Shown piece by piece: positions 1-6,968 of a stretch of DNA of 64,000 nt. Within the stretch, counting starts at the first letter, position 1, and each line of letters starts with the position of its first letter. The notes under the pieces are model-generated. The model saw only the letters and a program-made list of their open reading frames with translations. It did not search any database and had not been told where the DNA came from. The stretch is from Mucilaginibacter sp. OK268 (GTDB lineage: Bacteria > Bacteroidota > Bacteroidia > Sphingobacteriales > Sphingobacteriaceae): contig NZ_FNJV01000003.1 of assembly GCF_900103125.1 (NCBI RefSeq), positions 248,001-312,000 of the forward strand, given 5' to 3'. The translations under genes were made by a program, and so were the position numbers.

Positions 1-360
1 ATAAGCCTGCATCTGCATGGTATCAATATAATGCTGCTCCTGCCCTGCCGGCGCGTCTTTGGCCTGAGCAAACAGGGCTATCAATTCCTTACCCGTTAAA
101 AATTCAGGGAATATGGGTTCTGCCTCCGCAAAGTTTACCAGTTTTCTGTATTCAACCGGTTGCTTTTTGATGCTGATGTTATTATCCAGCAAGATATCGC
201 CCTCAAAAGACAATATGCCTGCGATGGATTTGAGCAGGGTGCTTTTCCCGGAACCATTTACACCTTTTATCCAGTAGATACCCGGATCGATGGAGAGTTC
301 ATCAACCTTCAGTGCCGGGAAACCACCATATAGCTTTTTGAATTCTTTGAATTGTAGCAT
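1..360 (-). CDS. ABC transporter ATP-binding protein (C-terminus beyond window)
   Basis: Reading leftwards from ATG at 360, the protein begins MLQFKEFKKLYGG and carries a clear Walker A, GVNGSGKST, at residues 33-41. Next comes the usual start of an ABC ATPase, with a strand-loop region about 'ILSFEGDILLDN'. Only about 120 residues lie in the window; the Q-loop, signature and Walker B are outside it. This is a cytoplasmic ATPase that would power a membrane transporter whose permease is not visible, so the substrate is unknown. The family call is firm from the Walker A and flanking spacing. Confidence 0.85.
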   Translation of the reverse strand, partial: MLQFKEFKKLYGGFPALKVDELSIDPGIYWIKGVNGSGKSTLLKSIAGILSFEGDILLDNNISIKKQPVEYRKLVNFAEAEPIFPEFLTGKELIALFAQAKDAPAGQEQHYIDTMQMQAY

Positions 361-416
361 TGATGATTTGATGATGAAAGAGATGCCATTGTTACATATA
401 AAATATTAAAAAGAAA

Positions 417-476
417 GAGACGCATGTGATGCGTCTCTACGGGCCGTTTTTTGTAGAGACACATTATATGTGTCTC
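417..476. repeat. Two adjacent 9-bp hairpin palindromes (GAGACGCAT / GAGACACAT type)
   Basis: Positions 417-437 form GAGACGCAT-gtg-ATGCGTCTC and 456-476 form GAGACACAT-tat-ATGTGTCTC. They are two perfect 9-bp stems with 3-nt loops, separated by a short GC-rich then T-rich spacer. They lie between the ABC gene and the stop of ddl, both on the minus strand. Short GTAGAGACGCAT-like palindromes are a familiar kind of dispersed intergenic repeat in Bacteroidota and cyanobacteria. The hairpins could also slow transcription leaving ddl. Confidence 0.7.
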
Positions 477-496
477 CTTTAAATAATCAAAATTTC

Positions 497-1477
497 TTAA
501 ATCGCTCCTTCTATCAGTGCGCTGTAAAACTCACCAAGATCCATACCTGCTGCTCTTACCTGTTGTGGTATTAGGCTGGCGGCCGATTGCCCTGGGGTAG
601 TATTTACTTCAATAAAATAAAAATCGTTTGACCCTTCCAACAGGATAAAATCTATCCGCACCATGCCTTTGCAATTCAGGCGACTATATACTTCGGTCAC
701 AATACCGGCTATCCGTTCGTTTTGTTCTGTGCTGAGGTCAGCAGGTGTTATTTCTTCCGTTACGCCAGAGGTATATTTGGCTTCATAGTCAAAAAAGTCT
801 TTAGAGGTAATGATCTCGGTAGCGGGCAAAACCGTGATTTTGCCATGCAGGCGGGCTATGCCGATGCTAAACTCCCGGCCTTTTATAAATTCTTCAACCA
901 ATATCTGCTGATCTTCGTGAAAGGCTTTTTTTAAGGCATCGGGCAAACCAGCTACATTATAAACCTTGCTCATGCCCACGCTGCTGCCACCGTTGTTTGG
1001 CTTGATGAACAGCGGAAATTTCAAAGTAGCGGCAATAATGGCCACATCATGCATATCCTTTTCAAACAGGCGCATGGAATGAGCGGTGTGCAGGCCATGT
1101 ATGCCATTTACCAGGGTTTTGGTGTAGGCCTTATTCATGGTGATAGCCGATGTGGTGGCATCGCAGGTATTATATGGGATGCGCAGCATATCCAAATAGC
1201 CTTGTACCTTACCATCTTCGCCTGGGGTACCGTGTATAGTAATAAAAGCGAAATCAAATTTTATCTTCTCGCCGTTCAATGTGATGGTAAAATCATTCTT
1301 ATCCACATCAACCGGACCATTCTCCGATTCATAAAACCATCTGTCGCGATTAATCAATAAGGTATAAATTTGATATTTTTCGGTTGGCAAAGTATTCGCT
1401 ATGTTCCTGGCACTATTGATAGATACTTCATATTCACCGGTAAAACCACCGGCCAAAAGGGCTATGTTTTTTTTCAT
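497..1477 (-). CDS. ddl: D-alanine--D-alanine ligase
   Basis: This cytoplasmic ATP-grasp enzyme joins two D-alanines to make the dipeptide end of the peptidoglycan stem peptide. Visible marks are the N-terminal ALLAGGFTGEYEVS motif, HGTPGEDGKVQG, the ATP-binding loop KPNNGGSSVGMSKV, and the C-terminal metal/substrate region MVRIDFILL...FIEVNTTPGQS. The start is placed at ATG 1477 (MKKNIALLAGG), giving 326 residues, the usual family length. A longer in-frame start at 1591 would add 38 unconserved residues. It is divergent from the PASTA protein at 1670 and belongs with the other cell-wall genes nearby (mltG). Confidence 0.95.
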   Translation of the reverse strand: MKKNIALLAGGFTGEYEVSINSARNIANTLPTEKYQIYTLLINRDRWFYESENGPVDVDKNDFTITLNGEKIKFDFAFITIHGTPGEDGKVQGYLDMLRIPYNTCDATTSAITMNKAYTKTLVNGIHGLHTAHSMRLFEKDMHDVAIIAATLKFPLFIKPNNGGSSVGMSKVYNVAGLPDALKKAFHEDQQILVEEFIKGREFSIGIARLHGKITVLPATEIITSKDFFDYEAKYTSGVTEEITPADLSTEQNERIAGIVTEVYSRLNCKGMVRIDFILLEGSNDFYFIEVNTTPGQSAASLIPQQVRAAGMDLGEFYSALIEGAI

Positions 1478-1669
1478 TTCGGATATCGGATGTTCGATTT
1501 GGAATTTAGTATTTCTGTTTTTATCGCAATTAAATGCTTTCTGTTTTTCGATTTCGAAATTAAGGATAAAAGTGATTAATATACCAGTCACATCAGCAAA
1601 AATCCTAAATTGAAATTCCCAAATCCGAAATTATCACTATGTTTGATACTTAATTTGAAGCAAATACCA

Positions 1670-2461
1670 ATGAGCAAATTTGGGGCTTACTTAAAAACAA
1701 AGTCATTTCGCAATAACATTATTATGGCTATTATTTCGGTAATAGTCATCGTTTTAATAGCTTTTTACAGCCTCGGATATTATACCCACCATGGAGCCGG
1801 CATACCTGTACCTAAACTCAAAGGACAGCTGATAGACAGGGCTACCGCGATGCTGAAAGAACAAGGCTTTGATTATAAGATCGACTCGGTTTATGTGCAG
1901 GATGTAGCCCCGGGAACTATTGTAGAGCAAGACCCCGACGCGGGCACCAATGTAAAGGAAGGCCGTGTTATTTACCTCACCATGGTTACCCTGCAGGCTC
2001 CCAATATTTCGCTGCCCGATCTGGAGCAAAGTAGTTATCGCGAAGCGGTGGCAACGCTGTCAAACTATGGCCTGAAAATCGGCGATACTACTTATCGCTC
2101 AGATATTGCGCGTGATCGTATCCTGGAAGTTCGTTTTGGCGGCCAGGTGATCAAAGCAGGCACCAAAATACCTAAAGGTTCACGTATTGACCTGGTTTTG
2201 GGCGATGGCGAAGGTGCCAGTGAAGTGGAGATCCCGGAACTGGTTAAACTTGACTTGGACGCCGCTCGTTTTGCCATTAAGGGAGCGGGTCTTACTATCG
2301 GTACCATTACTTACCAGGGAACTATTACCGACTCTACCAATGTGGTTGTAGTATCGCAGTACCCAATGAAAACCGATTCGGCCAGTAAAGCCAGTATTGG
2401 TACACGCATCAACTTAACCGTAACTCAAGGCACCAAAACACCCGATGCCCCAACAAATTAA
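1670..2461 (+). CDS. Single-pass membrane protein with three PASTA domains
   Basis: A 263-residue protein. A short cytoplasmic N-terminus is followed by one membrane helix (about residues 17-37, rich in I/V) and three extracytoplasmic PASTA domains at about 45-110, 112-180 and 190-258, each beginning with a P-x-L or IPEL-type motif. PASTA domains bind muropeptides or beta-lactam-like ligands, usually in serine/threonine kinases or PBPs; here no kinase or transpeptidase domain is attached. Start chosen at ATG 1670 (MSKFGAYLK), because an upstream ATG at 1610 adds only an unlikely leader. It overlaps the next gene by 17 bp, so it is probably in the same transcript. Confidence 0.85.
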   Translation: MSKFGAYLKTKSFRNNIIMAIISVIVIVLIAFYSLGYYTHHGAGIPVPKLKGQLIDRATAMLKEQGFDYKIDSVYVQDVAPGTIVEQDPDAGTNVKEGRVIYLTMVTLQAPNISLPDLEQSSYREAVATLSNYGLKIGDTTYRSDIARDRILEVRFGGQVIKAGTKIPKGSRIDLVLGDGEGASEVEIPELVKLDLDAARFAIKGAGLTIGTITYQGTITDSTNVVVVSQYPMKTDSASKASIGTRINLTVTQGTKTPDAPTN

Positions 2462-2747
2462 TGCTACTGATCTGCTGGCCCGCCTAAACAAGGGTGAGCA
2501 CCTGAACCTGGTAGATGTACGCGGGACAATGGAATACCATACCTATAATATAGGTGGGCTCAATATTCCTTTACCAAAACTGGAAGAAGTGATTAGTGAC
2601 TGGGCCTACAACAAAACAGATGAGATCATCGTTATCTGCAAAGTTGGTTTGCGCAGCAAAACAGCACAAACTATATTGCAGCAAAATGGTTATCTTGATG
2701 TTAAAAATTTAAGCGGCGGATTGATAACCCTTCAAAAATTAAAATAA
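2445..2747 (+). CDS. Rhodanese-like domain protein
   Basis: A 100-residue single rhodanese domain of the short, GlpE-like size. It contains NLVDVRGTMEYHTYNIGGLNIPL and the active-site loop ICKVGLRSKTA, whose cysteine would carry a persulfide sulfur. There is no signal peptide, so it is probably cytoplasmic. The start lies inside the end of the PASTA gene (17 bp overlap), implying translational coupling. The substrate cannot be told from the sequence; sulfur transfer is known of the family and is inferred here. Confidence 0.88.
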   Translation: MPQQINATDLLARLNKGEHLNLVDVRGTMEYHTYNIGGLNIPLPKLEEVISDWAYNKTDEIIVICKVGLRSKTAQTILQQNGYLDVKNLSGGLITLQKLK

Positions 2748-2756
2748 TTAAAAATA

Positions 2757-2901
2757 AGAATCAAGATATAAGAGTCAGGAATTAAGAAAAACAATAATAG
2801 TCTGTTAATTTTGCCTGGTCTTAATATTGATTCAAATCATGCGGGTTTTAATTAACAAAGTTTTGTCCCGTCTTGATTCCTGACTCTTATATCTTGATTC
2901 T
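2757..2901. repeat. 26-bp perfect inverted repeat flanking a 93-bp loop
   Basis: Left arm 2757-2782 (agaatcaagatataagagtc...) is the exact reverse complement of right arm 2876-2901. The pair sits between the rhodanese gene and mltG. The arm has a low-complexity 'aagagtcaagaatc' texture like the repeat at 63524-63615. It probably belongs to a dispersed intergenic repeat family rather than being a simple terminator, since the loop is long and there is no T tract. Confidence 0.75.
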
Positions 2902-2923
2902 ATAAAATAAATATCTATTTATC

Positions 2924-3979
2924 ATGACTGAACAGAAAGCGCCGTCAAAGGGTATACTCAAAAAATTCCTCATAGCCCTGGTGCTCATTATCATTGTACT
3001 ACTGGGCTTTACCGGTTTCAATTATTACTTAAAATACTTTGGCCCCAACGTTACTGGCAAACAGGAATACCTGTATATACATACAGGCGCTACTTATGAC
3101 CAGGTATTAAAAACCATACAGGAGCAGGATTTGGTTAAAGATACAGCCACATTTAACTGGGCAGCTGTAAATATGAATTACCCTAAACGGGTAAAACCTG
3201 GCCGTTACCACCTGCGCCAGGGTATGGGCAACCGTAAACTGATCAATATGCTGGCATCGGGCACACAAGAACCCGTTCAACTGGAGTTTCATGGTTTAAG
3301 GCAAAAAGAACAGTTTGCCGGTTTCGTATCCAAAAAAATCGAGCCCGATTCAGCCGCTATTATCAACCTGTTGGATTCTCCCAGTTATGTGTCTAAATAT
3401 GGTTTTACTACCGATGACGTGTATACTATGTTCATGCCTAACTCCTACCAATTATACTGGAATACATCGCCCGAGAAGTTTTTTGAAAAGATGTATGCCA
3501 ACTATGAAAATTTTTGGACACCGGAGCGCAAGCAACAGGCAGCAGCACTTAACTTAACCTTGCCGCAGGTTTCTATTTTAGCCTCTATTGTTGACGCTGA
3601 AGCCCTACATGATGACGAAATGCCTGCTGTGGCCGGTTTGTACTTGAACAGACTAAAAAAAGGCATGACACTGGACGCAGATCCTACTGTAATCTTTGCC
3701 CTGAATGATTTTACTATTAAGCGCGTATTAACCCGTTATCTGTCATATAATTCACCATACAATACTTACTTGCATAAAGGCTTACCTCCAGGACCTATCA
3801 TGATGCCATCGGTTAATGCGGTAAAAGCGGTATTGAACTATCAGAAGAACGACTACCTTTATATGTGCGCCAAGGCCGATTTTTCGGGCTATCATGCCTT
3901 TGCCACCAACGTGGCCGATCATTTGGTGAACGCGCATAAATTTCAGCAGGCGCTTAACGAGCGAAAGATCATGCGCTAA
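2924..3979 (+). CDS. mltG: Endolytic murein transglycosylase MltG (YceG-like)
   Basis: A 351-residue inner-membrane lytic transglycosylase thought to cleave nascent glycan strands and end their polymerisation. One N-terminal membrane helix (about residues 14-34) is followed by a LysM-like part and the YceG domain. The catalytic stretch reads ASIVDAEA; the glutamate at residue 226 aligns with the catalytic Glu of the usual SIVExET motif, the first acidic position being Asp here. Downstream motifs VAGLYLNRL, DADPTVIFAL, SPYNTY and GLPPGPI are all present. The stop overlaps the next start by one base. Confidence 0.93.
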   Translation: MTEQKAPSKGILKKFLIALVLIIIVLLGFTGFNYYLKYFGPNVTGKQEYLYIHTGATYDQVLKTIQEQDLVKDTATFNWAAVNMNYPKRVKPGRYHLRQGMGNRKLINMLASGTQEPVQLEFHGLRQKEQFAGFVSKKIEPDSAAIINLLDSPSYVSKYGFTTDDVYTMFMPNSYQLYWNTSPEKFFEKMYANYENFWTPERKQQAAALNLTLPQVSILASIVDAEALHDDEMPAVAGLYLNRLKKGMTLDADPTVIFALNDFTIKRVLTRYLSYNSPYNTYLHKGLPPGPIMMPSVNAVKAVLNYQKNDYLYMCAKADFSGYHAFATNVADHLVNAHKFQQALNERKIMR

Positions 3980-4386
3980 TGTTTGAGCATACTACTAAAA
4001 TACGGGTCAGGTACGGCGAAACCGACCAGATGGGCTATATGTATTATGGCAACTATGCCGAATTTTATGAAGTTGGTCGTGTAGAAATGCTGCGCAGCCT
4101 GGGTTTAACCTACAGCGGCATGGAGCAATCGGGCATTATGATGCCCGTGCTGGAGCTCAAATGCAAGTACCTGAAACCGGCACTGTATGATGAAGAGATC
4201 AGCGTAAAAGTGATCATGGATAAAATGCCCGGCATCCGCATCCATTTCAGGTATGAGCTGAGTAACCCCAAAGGTGAACTCATCAATCAGGGCGAAACAT
4301 TGCTGGTATTCATCAACATGAAAACAAACCGCCCATGCCTGCCGCCACAGGATTTCATTGATAAATTAGTACAGTTTTTTAAGTAG
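3979..4386 (+). CDS. YbgC/FadM-type acyl-CoA thioesterase (hot-dog fold)
   Basis: A 135-residue cytoplasmic thioesterase. The N-terminal motif RVRYGETDQMGYMYYGNYAEFYEVGR is the 4-hydroxybenzoyl-CoA thioesterase-type signature, with the catalytic Asp in TDQMG. Known members hydrolyse acyl-CoA or acyl-ACP thioesters; the acyl group used here is not evident. Its ATG shares one base with the mltG stop (TAATG), so the two are translationally coupled, and the YihY gene follows after 10 bp. Together they form a mltG-thioesterase-yihY unit. Confidence 0.9.
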   Translation: MFEHTTKIRVRYGETDQMGYMYYGNYAEFYEVGRVEMLRSLGLTYSGMEQSGIMMPVLELKCKYLKPALYDEEISVKVIMDKMPGIRIHFRYELSNPKGELINQGETLLVFINMKTNRPCLPPQDFIDKLVQFFK

Positions 4387-4396
4387 ATTTGGTTTA

Positions 4397-5383
4397 ATGA
4401 GATGGCTGCACCATTTTTTGCTCCGGTTTGGTTTTTACAGATACTTTGTTGACTGGACAAAAGTTATCATTCTGCCGGGCTTTCGTCCCTTACCCCTATA
4501 CACGGTTATTGTTTTTTTTTACAAGGAAATCGCCAACAGTTCGCTGGTTAACCGTGCATCTTCATTGGCTTATAGCTTTATGCTCGCTATATTCCCGGCA
4601 ACCATATTTTTGTGCACGCTGATACCTTATATCCCCATAGATCATTTCCAGGTTGAATTATTGCGGATATTATCGACCATTTTGCCTACAAACGCATATC
4701 TGGCCTTCAGGGACACCCTCATTGATATCATCAAGAATCAAAATGGCAAATTATTATCCTTAGGCTTCTTATCTACACTATATTTTGCCACCAATGGGGT
4801 AACCAACCTCATGAAGGCTTTCAATAAATCATCGCTACTCAAAGACAGGCGCAGCTGGATAAAAAGACGAGGCGTGGCGCTTATGCTTACCATTGCCATC
4901 AGTTTTGCGCTTGTTATAGCCATAGGTATACTTGTAGCCGGACAAACGGCCATAAAATTCATTAGGCGGCATCTGATCAGCAAAAGCATTATCTGGCTGT
5001 ATTCCTTACTCGGTTTGGTGTTGAGCTGGATAGTGATCATCATCATATTTTTTGTAACGGTATCCATTTTATACCGTTATGGGCCAGCTCACAAAAAAAG
5101 ATGGAAGTTCATTAACCCGGGCTCTGTTCTGGCAACCGGTTTAGCTGTATTAACATCAATAGGATTCTCCTATTATATTAACCATTTTTCATCATACAAC
5201 AAAGTGTATGGTTCCATCGGAACCATCATTGTGGTGATGATCTGGATGTACCTCAATTCGCTAATTTTGCTCATTGGATTTGAATTAAACGCCAGTATTG
5301 AGCTTTCAAAACGCAACATTCGCATCGTAAAACCCCTTCATAACACCTTTCGGAGCAAAAAAACAGACGTTCCAAAAAATTAA
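4397..5383 (+). CDS. YihY/virulence factor BrkB family membrane protein
   Basis: A 328-residue integral inner-membrane protein with about six hydrophobic segments. The family motif appears around ANSSLVNRASSLAYSFMLAIFPA, and the conserved C-terminal helix region reads YGSIGTIIVVMIWMYLNSLILLIGFELNA. Its function is uncertain. Older RNase BN and BrkB names reflect misassignment and serum resistance respectively. It ends the mltG transcription unit, 10 bp after the thioesterase, and is followed by the tRNA-Ser promoter. Confidence 0.9.
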   Translation: MRWLHHFLLRFGFYRYFVDWTKVIILPGFRPLPLYTVIVFFYKEIANSSLVNRASSLAYSFMLAIFPATIFLCTLIPYIPIDHFQVELLRILSTILPTNAYLAFRDTLIDIIKNQNGKLLSLGFLSTLYFATNGVTNLMKAFNKSSLLKDRRSWIKRRGVALMLTIAISFALVIAIGILVAGQTAIKFIRRHLISKSIIWLYSLLGLVLSWIVIIIIFFVTVSILYRYGPAHKKRWKFINPGSVLATGLAVLTSIGFSYYINHFSSYNKVYGSIGTIIVVMIWMYLNSLILLIGFELNASIELSKRNIRIVKPLHNTFRSKKTDVPKN

Positions 5384-5445
5384 CCTACTGAGCATCAAAT
5401 GCTTATTTCCCAATATTAAATAATTGAAAAAAAACGGTAAACAGA

Positions 5446-5476
5446 TTTGGTAATTCAGTCCGGATTTGTACTTTTG
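5446..5476 (+). promoter_or_regulatory. Bacteroidota-type promoter of tRNA-Ser
   Basis: TTTG at 5446-5449 and TACTTTTG at 5469-5476 are separated by 19 bp. This matches the Bacteroidota primary sigma consensus (-33 TTTG, -7 TAnnTTTG). Transcription would begin at about 5481, right at the tRNA 5' end. Confidence 0.75.
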
Positions 5477-5481
5477 TCGCC

Positions 5482-5568
5482 GGAGAGCTGGCAGAGTGGT
5501 CGATTGCGGCAGTCTTGAAAACTGTTGAACTGTGAAAGGTTCCTGGGGTTCGAATCCCTAGCTCTCCG
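5482..5568 (+). tRNA. tRNA-Ser (UGA anticodon)
   Basis: An 87-nt class II tRNA. The acceptor stem GGAGAGC (5482-5488) pairs with GCTCTCC (5561-5567), with discriminator G at 5568. The anticodon TGA is at 5516-5518 in loop CTTGAAA, followed by a long variable arm and the T loop TTCGAAT. CCA is not encoded, as is usual in Bacteroidota. The 3' end is the target of the island at 5571-27959. Confidence 0.96.
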
Positions 5569-5570
5569 CT
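5555..5570 (+). repeat. attL: 16-bp direct repeat at the tRNA-Ser 3' end
   Basis: TCCCTAGCTCTCCGCT covers the 3' half of the T arm, the acceptor strand and two bases past the tRNA. An identical copy lies at 27944-27959, in the same orientation. This is the pattern left by tyrosine-recombinase integration into a tRNA 3' end. Confidence 0.85.
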
Positions 5571-5658
5571 CCTTATAGGTAGTGTATCAATCGTGTTGTT
5601 ATCAAATTAATAACCTGATAATCAAGAGCAATAAAAATACACCACATTAAAATTTATT

Positions 5659-5690
5659 AAAAAGGATGGTACTTATGTACCATCCTTTTT
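5659..5690 (+). terminator. Perfect 14-bp hairpin terminator
   Basis: AAAAAGGATGGTAC (5659-5672), loop TTAT, GTACCATCCTTTTT (5677-5690). The T tract is within the 3' arm, so it can end transcription in both directions. It now serves as terminator for the tRNA-Ser after island insertion. Confidence 0.85.
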
Positions 5691-5727
5691 ATTTTAGTCG
5701 ATTATTTAGACTGTAATTGCCTGAGAA

Positions 5728-6045
5728 TTGGATACCTGTATCAAAGCTGTTGTTAATTCAAATTGTCATCATTGTTTAGGGCCAACTATCAAGTTTGGCA
5801 AGATCCGAAGTCAGCAGCGCTATCGCTGTAACAGTTGTAATAAGACTCAAATGTCACATTACTTTAAAAAAGCATATAAATCTGGCACTAACTCCTACAT
5901 TATCAATCATGTCAGAGAAGGATGTGGCATCAGGAGTATCGCAAGATTGTTGAATATCCCGCCAAATACGGTTATCCGGAGAATTAAAAACATTGCTTCA
6001 ACCATTACAAACCTCCAATTAGCACAAACAGGGTGTATGAAGTAG
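5728..6045 (+). pseudogene. IS1-family InsA-like remnant
   Basis: About 105 codons open with no ATG at the front (the first possible start is TTG at 5728). The translation shows an InsA-type zinc ribbon, CHHC followed by RYRCNSC, and then a helix-turn-helix region, GIRSIARLLNIPPNTVIRRIK, typical of IS1 first-frame proteins. It ends at TAG 6043-6045 just where an IS1 would shift into insB. The following 200 bp encode only broken fragments with several stops in every frame. I read it as a decayed IS1 copy next to the attL junction. The InsA assignment is good; the boundaries of the original IS are not visible. Confidence 0.65.
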
Positions 6046-6353
6046 ATGATTGACCATAATATCTGTGCTTGCTGACGAGGAATGAAATGAAAAATATTGT
6101 CTGTACAACCAGATAGACAAATAGTCGTTGTTAAAATCATTGTGCCGGTGAGGTACAATGGAAAACGCTGACCGCAAAAGAAGAATATAAAAATAATGTT
6201 TCCCACGCTGATATTGTTTTTCTGCACCCGGCTGAATATTCTGATTTGTAAGGTTTCTGATCCTTTAGAGCTTCATTTTACAGAGATTTAAATAAGATCA
6301 ACAAGTATAATTTTAGGCGTAAACTAAAACCATACTTACTGATCTTGTCATAG
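6046..6353. other. Gap with degraded coding debris
   Basis: No intact gene is visible. The first part may be remnant insB, since short fragments in shifted frames continue after the InsA stop. The rest is AT-rich and shows no hairpin or promoter I trust. It joins the IS1 remnant to the DUF5686 remnant. Confidence 0.5.
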
Positions 6354-6815
6354 TTTATTTTCTCACCTGGTGGTCATTCTCAATGGTGTCACGGTCCTTA
6401 TTTCGCCAGTAGCATTGGAAACCAAAACGTCACCTGCTTTTACTACCTGGAATTTGTAAGCGATCATTACGTAGGGCTTAACATGACGCAAAGTTTTAAT
6501 GGTTTTTTTCTGAATAAGATCCCGCTGATTGAGCACCTCAAATGGAGAGAGTATCTGTCTTTCAAAATGCTATACGGTGGTTTGCGCAATGAAAACAATC
6601 CGCTTTATGCTCCCAATCTATATCAATTCCCTATGGGTTCAAATGGTGGCACCGGTACCTATGCCCTGGGCAAAACACCTTATGTAGAAGCTGGAGCGGG
6701 TATCGGGAACATTTTTAAGGTATTCCGCTTTGATGTGATCCGGAGATTTAATTATCTCGATCATCCGGGTGCTTCTCCGTACGGTATTAAATTCAGTTTC
6801 AATCTTGATTTTTGA
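6354..6815 (+). pseudogene. C-terminal remnant of a DUF5686/CarboxypepD_reg-like outer-membrane protein
   Basis: The open frame runs from just after a TAG at 6351-6353 to TGA at 6813-6815 and encodes only the end of a barrel protein. It contains YYLEFVSDHYVGLNM, then FNGFFLNKIPLIEHLKWRE and a terminal RFNYLDHPGASPYGIKFSF, the characteristic last strands of large (about 800-residue) DUF5686 proteins. The N-terminal carboxypeptidase-like domain, plug and most of the barrel are gone. An ATG at 6483 gives a 110-codon frame, but without a signal peptide it would not be a working outer-membrane protein. It is a relic beside the island's left end. Confidence 0.7.
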
Positions 6816-6968
6816 TCGTATCGATGGAATAACTTTTTCTATAAGGCTCCATTTATATAAACCAATAAGAAGTTAATAATCAATGGCTAAAGCAAGTAGT
6901 ATTATAAACTATGAAGCAAAACCGAGTAATATATAGATGCCAGTAAAACCCTATTTTAAACTGTGATT

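Noticed and set aside
5907..6227. A minus-strand gene over the IS1 remnant
   Set aside because: It lies antisense to the recognisable InsA domain and its translation shows no motif.
6483..6815. A complete 110-residue gene
   Set aside because: It has no signal peptide and matches only the last strands of a DUF5686 barrel, with the same frame open upstream to 6354; it is a remnant.
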